Source of the DNA: Nitzschia sp. DOCU1
Taxonomy: Eukaryota > Bacillariophyta > Bacillariophyceae > Bacillariales > Bacillariaceae
Direction: 5' to 3'
Assembly (NCBI GenBank): GCA_951394045.1
Contig: OX595988.1
Span: 620,001-684,000 of the forward strand
Length of the DNA stretch: 64,000 bases
Shown one piece after another: positions 53,883 through 63,232 of this stretch. Below the pieces are notes generated by a model that was given only the letters and a program-made list of their open reading frames with translations, was not told the origin of the DNA and ran no database searches. Positions within the stretch are counted from its first letter, which is position 1. The number at the start of each line of letters is the position of its first letter. The translations under genes and the position numbers were made by a program.

Positions 53883-55009
53883 TAGCCTGCGTCTGCATGC
53901 ACTTCAAGTGTCTTTTCTGCAGATATTCTCTGGGCGTCATCGATAGCCCGGCTCGTGGGGTACGCCAGCCTGCACAGCCTTTTGCGCGGTGGGCTATCGG
54001 GGGTCCCGGGCTTGTACGGGTCACCGTCGACGGTCGACGACGATGGCCACGGGTGTTTTGGATCAACTCGGCGGTTTCTGGTTGTCCGTTTCAGGTCCAG
54101 ATCCTTCCACAAAAGGGGCAAAAAAAGGGTGTGATACACCTCCCGGCTCTACCAGGGGTTACTGGTTATGTCGGTCAATCCCCGGATCTGGTTGAAAGTG
54201 GGTCCTTGAGGTTGCTTTGTTGACGGTCTGTCGATTTGAGCATCGAGTAGAATCCTACGGCGCGCCGTAGGCAAGGCCGGCTCGATGAAAATGTGAAAAT
54301 GATCGGCAGCATCAAACTCCTGTTTCTCTGCCATTTCAGTTCCAAATTTCTGTAACTCTCTTCGAACAAGTTCGGGTAGTGAGCTCACAGGTACAGCCAT
54401 GGTCAAAAGTTTGCCATGCCGTCTGCTTTGCTCAGGGGGGCCTTACAATCCATTCCCAAAACTTTTCCTTTGACATGCCTGAACATCGAACACAAAAGAA
54501 CACATGAATTATTGCCTCTCTCTTGTTGACTTTTATTCGAAATAACGAAAGAGCGAAACATAATCCTACCCGTAATCGAATTCCGGTAAACAAGAGCCCT
54601 CTATGGAGACTTCGATACCACTACACTTAACCACGATGGTGTTGTTGGAATGGTAAGAATGCCATTTTTCACGATTAAAAAAGCTATGGGCATTTGTGTA
54701 TGTTCGCTTTCTAGAGGTGGTGGTACCATATCTGTGCAATTCCAAACGTCCACGTTGATGTGACATAAGCCCCGGCGGAGTTGACTTATTGAGATTTTTA
54801 CTCTGATAATGACTTTCCGCTTTGAAGTACGAAATTGGCGTGGCACGAAGAATGCTCCATTTCTCCGGCTTCCAAGAATCACATGTTCTCGCGGTCAAAT
54901 CAGGCATAGGGTGGTGGAGGTTTATCACTCCTCTGAGTTCACTCTTCCAAGCATGCAACAAATGAGTTGCTGTTAAAACATCCACTACTACTAACGCATT
55001 CAGTAGAAG
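53883..55009. other. Spacer right of the transposon
   Basis: No confident gene. A minus-strand frame at 54149-54406 starts MTMAVPVSSLPELVRREL and reads like real protein for about 60 residues, so it could be a small gene or a decayed exon. A frame at 54566-54985 (minus) has odd composition and is probably noise. A 14-bp near-palindrome, CACCGTCGACGGTCG, lies near 54022. Confidence 0.35.
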
Positions 55010-56803
55010 ATGGTGCTAAAACAGCTCATCAAGAGAGATAGCAGTATCAGTTTGGACAGCCCGGGAAGTTTGACGCCGACGGTTTCCATACGGTCACTTC
55101 TTAAGAAAGATCCGTCCGCATCGACGTTGGTCAAAGATGAAACCATCGGCTCCGGCACCAACGAAGGGAGATTTTCAGCTTGGAAATCACTACGAAATCG
55201 GCTGTCGATTCGAAATCTTGCCGAAGTTAGCATTGTGAGCTTCTCCAGAGAAGAGCCAGAGGTTCGTTTCATTGAGAATCGTTACGATTTATCGGATGAT
55301 GAATACTATTCCTACTGGATTCAGCCTGATGAAAATGATCGCTGCATCGATCAATGTTGGGATATCATCGATGCTTGCGAAAAGAAGGAAATAAATCAAG
55401 AATCGGATCAATACTGCACTCGGGGGCTGGAGAGTTACATCATCGAGCGCCGAGAGGGAAAGGAGTTTCATCGCAAGAAACGGCGAGATGCATATACAGC
55501 TGTTCTGCTCTGGGGCCGAGGTCTCAGCGACGAAGAAATCTCACGGCGTTACCAAACAGTATCAGGTCACTGCAGAAGTCTCGCCCTGGAATACGCTCGG
55601 CGGGATGCCATTGTTGCCAAGCAGATCTATGCAGAGGAAAACAGCAGTCCTCCGCCCAAACTACGCTCACGTAGCGGTAGAGTGAACGGTGGTGGCGCAG
55701 CTCGTGGAAGGGATACCCAACCGAAGCGTAGCGGGAGTGGCAATGATAATGTCGGCATCAACTCAAGCAGTCATCAACGCAATGGAACGAAAAATGGTCC
55801 CAAGGCAGCAGGACTGAGGAGCGGGGATGATAGTGATCATATTATGAGCGTCAACACGAGCACTCGCCAGCAGAAGAGTTCCAAGGCAGCACCAAAAAAG
55901 CGGCGATCTTCAGGCCAAATTAATACTTCCTCGGCAAATGCGAAGAAACTTTCGAGTCTCAGAGATGTGGCTACCAAGGGGCAGGCAGAGGAACCATGTG
56001 CAAACACACGCCGAGAAAGACCTGCCCGCCGTAGGGAAGTTTTTCGAAGTCGGTCCCCAAGGCGAACCCGACGCTCGTCCAGCGTAGAGAGACCATCCCG
56101 TCGCAGGGGTATTGTCCGATCAAAGTCCCCAGCTCGACCAGCCACCAGGCGGTCTTCTAGCCTTAAACCGAAGAGACCTAGTACGCCCAAGAGCCAAAAC
56201 ATGGGAGACTTGAAGGAGTCGCCCTCGACGCCGAATCGCAGAGAGAAAAGAACCAAGTCATGTCCTAGCATCAAAGTGGAAGCAACAGTCAAGCCGCTGC
56301 CTTCTCCTAAACAGATCACAATAGATCTGCAGCCAAGCAACCAGGCACCTGCGGGTACTAGTAGCACCACCAAGAAGAAGCCTTCCCGTCACTCGTATCA
56401 CGAACGAAGAACACAGCATAGGCCCCAGAGGATGATGCACAAGTCATCCTCAAACCTTACGTATTCTTCTTCATCCTCAGAGTCAGAGTCATCGGACGAT
56501 GAAATGGGACAAAGCAATAAGCTCACTCGGGACCGTGCAACCTGGTTGTGGCACAAGGCAGCGTTGCGCCTAGAAGGATTGCAAGCAACTAAAAAGGACA
56601 AGGAAACGCAAGTTCCTACCGCAATCCTTGCCACTTTTGGCAACCTCCGAAGAGAGGATGATGCTATGTCTGAAGTGACGATGCAAATCAAAAATCGCTC
56701 ACCCCCTACTACTTCTGGCGACTCGTCTAGTGGGAGCAAGAGATCCCACGAGACGAATGCCGGTGTTCCTCCGACGCTGTTAAAACCAACTCATTCGGCG
56801 TGA
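55010..56803 (+). CDS. Unrecognised Ser/Arg-rich family protein, tandem copy 1
   Basis: 597 aa, single exon, starts MVLKQLIKRDSSISLDSP. I do not recognise the family, but it is shared with the gene at 57984. The conserved N-terminal half (about 80-210) has DDEYYSYWIQPDENDRCID, CWDIIDACEKKE, RGLESYIIERREGKE, AYTAVLLWGRGLSDEEISRR and ARRDAIVAKQIYAEE. The C-terminal two thirds is basic and Ser/Arg/Pro-rich with RSRSPRRTRRSSSVERPSRR, resembling SR proteins or phosphorylated linkers, and is probably disordered. No RNA-binding domain is seen. Confidence 0.85.
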   Translation: MVLKQLIKRDSSISLDSPGSLTPTVSIRSLLKKDPSASTLVKDETIGSGTNEGRFSAWKSLRNRLSIRNLAEVSIVSFSREEPEVRFIENRYDLSDDEYYSYWIQPDENDRCIDQCWDIIDACEKKEINQESDQYCTRGLESYIIERREGKEFHRKKRRDAYTAVLLWGRGLSDEEISRRYQTVSGHCRSLALEYARRDAIVAKQIYAEENSSPPPKLRSRSGRVNGGGAARGRDTQPKRSGSGNDNVGINSSSHQRNGTKNGPKAAGLRSGDDSDHIMSVNTSTRQQKSSKAAPKKRRSSGQINTSSANAKKLSSLRDVATKGQAEEPCANTRRERPARRREVFRSRSPRRTRRSSSVERPSRRRGIVRSKSPARPATRRSSSLKPKRPSTPKSQNMGDLKESPSTPNRREKRTKSCPSIKVEATVKPLPSPKQITIDLQPSNQAPAGTSSTTKKKPSRHSYHERRTQHRPQRMMHKSSSNLTYSSSSSESESSDDEMGQSNKLTRDRATWLWHKAALRLEGLQATKKDKETQVPTAILATFGNLRREDDAMSEVTMQIKNRSPPTTSGDSSSGSKRSHETNAGVPPTLLKPTHSA

Positions 56804-57983
56804 AGACTCACTCCACGCTCAAAGAGTTGAAGTAGTCGGGGAAGAACTATTGCTCTAGATTTAGTACTGCTTTGTTGCTCTATCATACACGCGCTACCGG
56901 CAGTTGAACTACCGGTAGAGACATGCGCTAAACCACATGGCTTGTAGACGAGTTCTCCAATGCTGTGGGAGACCATCCGTCGCGAAGGAATTCATCAACA
57001 AATAGGATGATGACGCGATCGGTAGTCCACACAATAATTGCCCAAGACAACAAGAACGCATGAAGGATACGATACGCGCCAACGCAGGTGGGGGAGGAAA
57101 ACGATTGCTAGATAAAACATCTGCCTGCCGCTACGACAATCGATCTCGCGTAGATGATCCCTCAAAGAGAAGTTTTCTTTGCGGGGAGTCTAGCAGACGA
57201 AATATGAAAGATCCATGAAATTTGATCATGTCCGGCGGCGTCCGGCACCTAAAGGGGTAAAGGGATCTAAATGGACTGGTTTAATGCGGGGGCATACCCC
57301 GAAAGGATTGACCTATCGGGGTACCAAACTACTGCCGAATGTTGAATCCAGAGAAGACTACAGTACCATTCAAGGTTACCTCACTCCCGGCTACCCAACT
57401 TCATCCCGAAGGTGGCCAGACGAGGACCTGCTTTCGCCGCTCGCCTGTTTGTTCTTTGATCCTCCCAGGTTCTTCTTGTTGGTGGTTCAGGGGTCAATTG
57501 TTAGCGTTCCCCACAATTGACCCCTGTGGTGGTTGCATCATCATTCGACGCAAAAGCCCCCAAAAGCATATTGTCAACCACACTCTAGTTTCGAGTAGGT
57601 AGTATCGCGATAGCGCCAAAAAGCTTTTTTGCCCAGCAGACTTTGAGTTCACGCTGGGCATGAAAGGGGAAGTTGTGCAATGCGAATTCGAGACTTAATT
57701 AATATGCCTTGTGCCTCCAGGGCAATAACATTCGTTCATTTAACGAGAGGGTCTGAAAGTACTGCGTCTCTCCTGCACGTCTCATTCATAGCTCGCGGGA
57801 CCGCCTGGCCGCTGCGTTTCCCTTGGCGTTCATCACCACCACACCGACGGCGACGATCACCATCGTTGCATCCCGAGGATCCGGTTTCATTTTCCACCAT
57901 GCTTACCCGTGTTTCAGAGAGATACCACTCTAGAGAGTACTGTTATTTCAACACTCCTTTGGAGTTGCTCATCTCGGCGAAGG
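56804..57983. other. Spacer with hairpins
   Basis: Contains CTACCGG...CCGGTAG near 56893-56917 and a perfect 14-bp inverted repeat with 11-nt loop at 57488-57526. A plus-strand frame at 57215-57520 has no recognisable motif. It likely holds the 3' end of copy 1 and the promoter of copy 2, plus possible remnants of small mobile DNA. Confidence 0.5.
57488..57526. repeat. 14-bp perfect inverted repeat with 11-nt loop
   Basis: CAGGGGTCAATTGT (57488-57501), 11-nt loop, ACAATTGACCCCTG (57513-57526). It could be the end of a small element or a transcript-end hairpin. Confidence 0.85.
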
Positions 57984-59762
57984 ATGGTGCCGAAGGATCC
58001 CACGAGCGACGGCGTTCTTTCCGACAGTCCGGACAGTTTGACCTCGACGATTTCTCGCGATTCCTTGGTCAAGAACGATTTGCCAGCATCGCGATTGATC
58101 GCCACCGACGTCGAAGCTGCTGATAACGGTGCTAACCTACACGTAGTAAGAGGTGAACGAAAACTTTCTAGATGGTTGTCCCTGCGAAATCGGCTTCCCA
58201 TTGTCAACCTTGCGGCTGGAGGTGCTGGCGAGCCTTCTCCGAGACGAGTCAGGTTCTCCAAGGTAGCGCCAACCGTCTTCCTGACGTTGACTCGTGACGA
58301 CTTTTCGGATATGGAATTCTGCTCCTATTGGATTCAGCCTGATGAGATGCAACGATCTAACGATCGCTGCTGGGATATTATTGACGCGTACGAGCAAGCA
58401 AAGCTCAATCGAGAATCGTCCTTTCAGCGTTGTACTCGCGGATTGGAAAGCTACATCATCGAGCGTCGAAAAGGCAAGCAAATTCACAAGATCAAACGTG
58501 AGAACGCCTACATGGCAGTCCTTTTATGGGGACGAGGACTCAGTGAAGAAGAAAGGTCACGTCGCTACCAACTAGTATCGCGACGTTGTATGGTGCGAGC
58601 TATCGAGTATGGTCGAAGAGACGCCATTGCCGCTAAGCAAATATACGAGGAAGCGCCTGCTAAACGAAGCGCACGCAGACGGCACAGTGCTTCCATTCCT
58701 GTGGTGCGTCATTCGACATCTAGAGCATCGGCAAGGCGACGAAATAGTGACGCTGATGTACCACCAGCACAAGGCAATCGAACAATAGGAAGTTTCCGGG
58801 AAGGTGAGGTTGATTCGAGGACTCTGAAACGAAGCTCCAGCCTTGGTGATATTTCTCGGGAAAATTCTCAGAACGTGTATAGAGATACTACATGTCGTCG
58901 GAAGGGAACTTCGAAATCAAAATCCGCGCCACATCGCAAACTCCCAGCTGCAAGACGACAGGCACAACAAGGCATCCTCCCTGCTTCTTTTGCTTCTTTG
59001 AGACGCCGATCTAGCTCTGGCGACATGGCGAGCAACCGCCCTGTACCGAAGCGTGCTAGCTCGTATATAACTGGCGTGGTCCAGCCATACTCTGTCGCTC
59101 ATCAAAAGATGGCAGATATACGGTCGCCCAGGCGGGCATCTTCAATGCCAGTATCAGGCGGCACCAAGCAGCAAGTCAGATCGCCGCGGCCCTCCATGCA
59201 AAAAGCCCGCCCCATGCCACAGCGACGGTCTCTGTCACTCGTACCACTGAATCAATTAGCAGATAGTAGTAAGGGCGGTCCGAGAAAACCGAATGCTGCA
59301 AAAGCTGCGTCCTCTTTGCGAAATCGCCAGTCTTTGTCAGCAAACTCGCTGCCAGCACAACAATCAGGAACCGCACCCAACAACAGACCGTCCCGAAATC
59401 AAAGCTTGCCATTCCCTAAAGAAATTATTCCCCCCGCCCCACTTTTTAAAGTCGACGGGGATGTAGTATCCGAGCTGCCAGCACCACAATCAAAAACAAT
59501 ACTCAACAAAAGACCGTCGTCGCGAAGCCAAAGCTTGCCATTCCCTGGAGCAATCCTCCCTCCCCTCCCACTCGTTCAAGTCGACTGGGATGTAGTATCC
59601 GAGCTGTCAACGAGACTTAGTTGTGATCCTCCCAACAAGCGATCGGTTGATGTGTTGGATGCGTCCTTGCCTAATTTCCACCCATTCGCCCCTGTCATCT
59701 CGCCAAGTGCGAGAGCGCTCAAATCGGCTAAAGTGCTATTTGCCAATCTCCGTACGGAGTAA
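57984..59762 (+). CDS. Unrecognised Ser/Arg-rich family protein, tandem copy 2
   Basis: 592 aa. I chose the ATG at 57984 (MVPKDPTSDGVLSDSPDSLT) because it aligns with the start of the gene at 55010; the frame is open further upstream. The same conserved domain is present: DMEFCSYWIQPDEMQRSNDR, CWDIIDAYEQAK, RCTRGLESYIIERRKGKQ, AYMAVLLWGRGLSEEERSRR and GRRDAIAAKQIYEEA. The C-terminus is again Ser/Arg/Pro-rich but diverged, and includes an internal repeat (KIDGDVVSELPAPQSKT / QVDWDVVSELSTRLS-like, each after RSQSLPFP). Tandem duplication with rapid divergence of the tail. Confidence 0.85.
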   Translation: MVPKDPTSDGVLSDSPDSLTSTISRDSLVKNDLPASRLIATDVEAADNGANLHVVRGERKLSRWLSLRNRLPIVNLAAGGAGEPSPRRVRFSKVAPTVFLTLTRDDFSDMEFCSYWIQPDEMQRSNDRCWDIIDAYEQAKLNRESSFQRCTRGLESYIIERRKGKQIHKIKRENAYMAVLLWGRGLSEEERSRRYQLVSRRCMVRAIEYGRRDAIAAKQIYEEAPAKRSARRRHSASIPVVRHSTSRASARRRNSDADVPPAQGNRTIGSFREGEVDSRTLKRSSSLGDISRENSQNVYRDTTCRRKGTSKSKSAPHRKLPAARRQAQQGILPASFASLRRRSSSGDMASNRPVPKRASSYITGVVQPYSVAHQKMADIRSPRRASSMPVSGGTKQQVRSPRPSMQKARPMPQRRSLSLVPLNQLADSSKGGPRKPNAAKAASSLRNRQSLSANSLPAQQSGTAPNNRPSRNQSLPFPKEIIPPAPLFKVDGDVVSELPAPQSKTILNKRPSSRSQSLPFPGAILPPLPLVQVDWDVVSELSTRLSCDPPNKRSVDVLDASLPNFHPFAPVISPSARALKSAKVLFANLRTE

Positions 59763-59897
59763 TGGATAGAGTCCCCAATATGCTAGCTATGTATTATGTA
59801 ATAGAAATAACTAATATTCAACAACTACTATGAAACATGTTAGCTGGCATCCGTTGCTCAATGTATAAAAAACAAAAGTACATAGCTCCATTGCATG

Positions 59898-61007
59898 CTA
59901 GGCATCGTGTATTTGGGCGTTCTCCGTTTCAGTTCTTTGAACAGCCAAGTCGTCTATGTCTCCCCCCGTCTCTTGAAACGTCACAGCGGCGGCCTCTGGT
60001 TGTACCTCATTGCTCTCGTCATTCAGCAACAACGATATCGGGTCAGGTCGCTCAGGAGCCGCCCGAATCTTGCCACCGCCGCTGAGCTGTGGGATCTGAC
60101 TAGCAGGTCCAAGCCAGTAGTGGACTTGCCATAAGATGCCAGGCACAACAGGAGCACAAATGAGGCCGACCTTATCATTCTTCCCCTTGGGGGAGATACA
60201 AATGCCGATCCGTTGGGCAAAGGGATTGTCCATGTTGCGTCTCCCACTGCAGATGATAGTAATCGCCCGAAGCTGCCTTCTCCCTTCCGGCATGCGTTCA
60301 CTGGACCTGCGGTAAAAGCCAAGATTAACTCGTTGAGTGTCGCTGAGAGTGTCGACTCCCCAGATGGATGCGAACTCAATGTAAAGTAATTGCCCGTCCG
60401 GGATCTTAATTTCTCGTCTCGGCTTGTTAACGTTAGCTCGGTTTCCGAGGAGTGCGGTATCTGAATAGGCGATTGCCGGTGGCGTCGGTCGCTGTAGTTG
60501 AGCCAGCTTTGAGAGCTGGGCTTGACACGCCCTCACCAGCGCCTCGTATCCAAAGAACTCGCCTTCGATCTCAAGAAGCTGGAGTCGACATGCGTCGATA
60601 CTTGTGGCCGGCTTGATTCTCTGGCACCTCAGAAAGTAAAGCACGTCTTCAAAGGCATCCGGATCTCGGTCAATAAAGACCGGAACGCTCGACAGGGAAT
60701 CTTCAGAAGCACCGTTATCCGAGCTGCACATGGTGACTGTGGGTTCTTCAGATGTTTTACTTGAGTCCACGAGGACGCAGGGCGACATTTCACTGACGCT
60801 TGGCTGTCTACGAGGACGCTTGGCAGGGCGATCAGTGGCAATACTGTCCTGATCATCCGTGAAGTTGGAGTCAACACTCTTTCGAGGCGATGGAGCCCAT
60901 CGCTTTACGAGAGCTTCGAAGAATCCTGCCTTGGAGAATTCTAGAGTTCCCCTCGTCGTGTAGAACAACCGGCCTCCAACATTCAGTGTCAAGTGGTCCG
61001 CCGCCAT
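59898..61007 (-). CDS. BTB/T1-domain protein with an insertion
   Basis: 369 aa. It starts MAADHLTLNVGGRLFYTTRG, the opening strand and helix of the potassium-channel-tetramerisation (T1/KCTD) type BTB domain. The rest of the domain resumes about residue 110 with VPVFIDRDPDAFEDVLYFLR and LLEIEGEFFGYEALV. Between them lies a Ser/Asp-rich, basic insertion of about 75 residues (PAKRPRRQPS could be a nuclear signal). The C-terminal about 200 residues form a separate domain that I do not recognise. Oligomerisation or cullin-3 adaptor roles are known for the family and inferred here. Confidence 0.8.
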   Translation of the reverse strand: MAADHLTLNVGGRLFYTTRGTLEFSKAGFFEALVKRWAPSPRKSVDSNFTDDQDSIATDRPAKRPRRQPSVSEMSPCVLVDSSKTSEEPTVTMCSSDNGASEDSLSSVPVFIDRDPDAFEDVLYFLRCQRIKPATSIDACRLQLLEIEGEFFGYEALVRACQAQLSKLAQLQRPTPPAIAYSDTALLGNRANVNKPRREIKIPDGQLLYIEFASIWGVDTLSDTQRVNLGFYRRSSERMPEGRRQLRAITIICSGRRNMDNPFAQRIGICISPKGKNDKVGLICAPVVPGILWQVHYWLGPASQIPQLSGGGKIRAAPERPDPISLLLNDESNEVQPEAAAVTFQETGGDIDDLAVQRTETENAQIHDA

Positions 61008-61481
61008 AATCCTTCTTCTTGAGATTGTGCGATTGTGTTTTATTCAGGATGCGATGTATTGTGATGAAGGAAGATGATCCTCCTCTGCTTCCGATGCCAA
61101 CTGGGATGGGATGTGATCGAGTGCGGAAACGGGCCACTCAGTGCTGGCACTCACCACTGCACTGTTTTAAACGCAAGTAATCCGCTTGTCCATCAGCGGC
61201 CCATAGGCGAGGCTCTGCGGCTTCCCGTCTCGTTCCATTGCTTCCCGACTTGCATCAATGCATTCCCACAGCCGATCCACATGTTTGGCCGCTGGCGTCA
61301 GCCAGTCTCCTTCTACAAACCACCTACCAGGTACGGCATTTTTTACCCGAAAAGAACCTTCGCGCGGCCGCACGGCCCGCGACTCCGATGGTGTCGATTA
61401 TGGAACAGCACGTGCCTACTGACTGTACTGTAGATTTAGACAAAATGTTATGCGAAACGCGCATTCTCATGTCATATCATA
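61008..61481. other. Spacer upstream of the BTB gene and left of the LINE insertion
   Basis: Includes the BTB promoter. Open frames on both strands (61074-61433 plus, 61167-61373 minus) lack recognisable motifs, so no gene is called. Confidence 0.4.
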
Positions 61482-63232
61482 TGTTGTGCTCGCTTATTTG
61501 GCTACTACCCGGAACCAGACAAGAGTGTTTTGGTCGTCAAACCTTCGGCGGTAGAAACAGCAAAGAACTTCTTTGCTGATTTGAAATTCAAGGTCTGTAC
61601 CGGCAGCCGCTACCTGGGCGGATATGTCGGTCTGGCGGAAAAACAAGAGGAATGGCTAGACGAGAAGATTGGAGCTTGGGCAACTGCGGTGGACGACATA
61701 TCATCCGTGGCCACCAGATTTCCTCAGACCGCCTATGCCGGTCTACAGAAATCCCTCCAGCAGGAGTGGCAGTTTGTCCAACGTGTCATGGACGGAATTG
61801 GCGATCGTTTCGCGGGCGTTGAGAAATCAATCGCCAACAAATTCCTGCCGGCTGTCTTTGGGGAGGCTCGAATTGACGACTACCGTCGCCAACTTTCAGA
61901 GCTACCCGTCAAAAAAGCTGGCATGGCACTCCCGAACCCCGTCACCTCTGCTCAGCTCCAGTATGAGACCAGCACCCTTGTCTGCTCACATCTCATCCAA
62001 GCGCTGAAAGGACTAGTCCAGTTTAGCTCCTGCGACCACCGGTCCACCCGGACCACAGTCCTCGTCAAGGAGCAAAAACAATGACTAGTGGAACTCCACA
62101 CTCAACAGCTGGAATCCATTCTTGCCACCCTGGACAAACCGACCCGTCGGACGATCGCAAGAGGACAAGACACTGGAGCCTGGCTGAGCGTGATGCCATC
62201 TACAATAAATGGCACGGAGCTCTCGGCCCAGGAGTTCCGTGATGCGCTGTACCTATGCTACTCCCGCACACCGCCCGATCTACCAACTCGGTGTGATGGC
62301 TGTGGCTCCCAGTACTCCATTCGGCACGGGCTAGAGTGTAAAGTTGGCGGCCTCATTATTCAACGACACAATGAGGTGGTAAGCGAACTACAGGATTGGG
62401 CAAGCCGAGCAACGAGACCTAGCTGTGTTCGAGTCGAACCATTAATCTATCCCAACTCCAATGCGGCGCCAGTGGACTCTGCGCAAACGCCTAACACCGA
62501 GACTGCAAAATGCCTACCCTCGCGCCACTCAGATTCCAATGACGGAGAACGGGGTAATCTTCTCATCCGAGGACTCTGGAGCACTGGTAGCGACTGCATC
62601 GTGGATGTAAGAATCACAGACACCGATGCAAAATCCAACCAGCAAACCCGGGACCCAGCCAAAGTCCTGGCCCACCATGAACGGCTCAAGAAACAGAAAT
62701 ATCTTGAGGGCTGCCTTGAGCAGCGGCGGTCGTTCACTCCTTTCGTGTCCTCCACCGATGGACTGCTGGGCCAAGAAGCGAAGAACCTCATCAAGCAACT
62801 TGCCCTCAAACTTGCGGCGAAATGGCAACAGCCATACTCCGTAGTACGAGGCTTGATGAATTCACGCATCAGCATTGCGATAGTGCGTGCAACGCACCTG
62901 AGCATACGCGGCTCACGCATTGCCCCCCACAAGATCAGCAAGCGATTCCAATGGACCGATGGCGCTGGTCTCGGCCTCTACGAGGCCGGCCTCTAGGGCA
63001 CCCTCCCAACAGCACGCCACAAATAGCGCCTGCACCTGTTCGGACGCCCAAACACTCCACCTCTCGGCACGAATGAACCTCTCATCCCACAGACACTCCC
63101 ACATCCATTTCTCCGGCTCCATCCCTTCCACCTCCAACTGCCACACACACAGAGAACCAAAGGTCCCGAACCTCGCGACCTTCCTAGCCTTCCCACTCGT
63201 AAAATAATTAAATTCTTTTTGTTGTGCTCGCT
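61482..63232 (+). mobile_element. 5'-truncated non-LTR retrotransposon copy with 13-bp target duplication
   Basis: TGTTGTGCTCGCT occurs at 61482-61494 and again at 63220-63232; the 1725 bp between encode the C-terminal part of a non-LTR-type reverse transcriptase protein followed by an about 220-bp 3' UTR ending in an A/T-rich stretch. The absence of everything upstream of the RT C-terminus is the 5' truncation typical of target-primed reverse transcription. The 3' end has AAAATAATTAAATTC instead of a long poly-A. Confidence 0.8.
61497..62996 (+). pseudogene. Reverse-transcriptase C-terminal fragment (non-LTR type)
   Basis: A single reading frame interrupted by one TGA at 62082-62084. The first part has GYYPEPDKSVLVVKPSAVE, the end of an RT palm/thumb, then GSRYLGGYVGLAEKQEEWLD and TAYAGLQKSLQQEWQFVQRV, a pattern common to RT proteins of diatom and other protist genomes. 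The second part has a Cys-rich RCDGCGSQYSIRHGLECKVGG zinc-binding motif and a C-terminal region with DCIVDVRITDTDAKSN (possibly an endonuclease-type acidic site, PDxxxx-like). It is truncated and has a stop, so it is not functional. Confidence 0.8.

Noticed and set aside
54566..54985. 139-codon minus-strand frame
   Set aside because: His/Ser-rich composition without pattern, and its start lies 24 bp from the start of the opposite gene, leaving no room for promoters.
56893..56917. Possible tRNA or RNA gene (CTACCGG hairpin)
   Set aside because: No cloverleaf, A box or B box could be fitted; it is only a short stem.
57215..57520. 101-codon plus-strand frame in the spacer of the tandem genes
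   Set aside because: No motif and the frame ends in the perfect hairpin region; probably non-coding.
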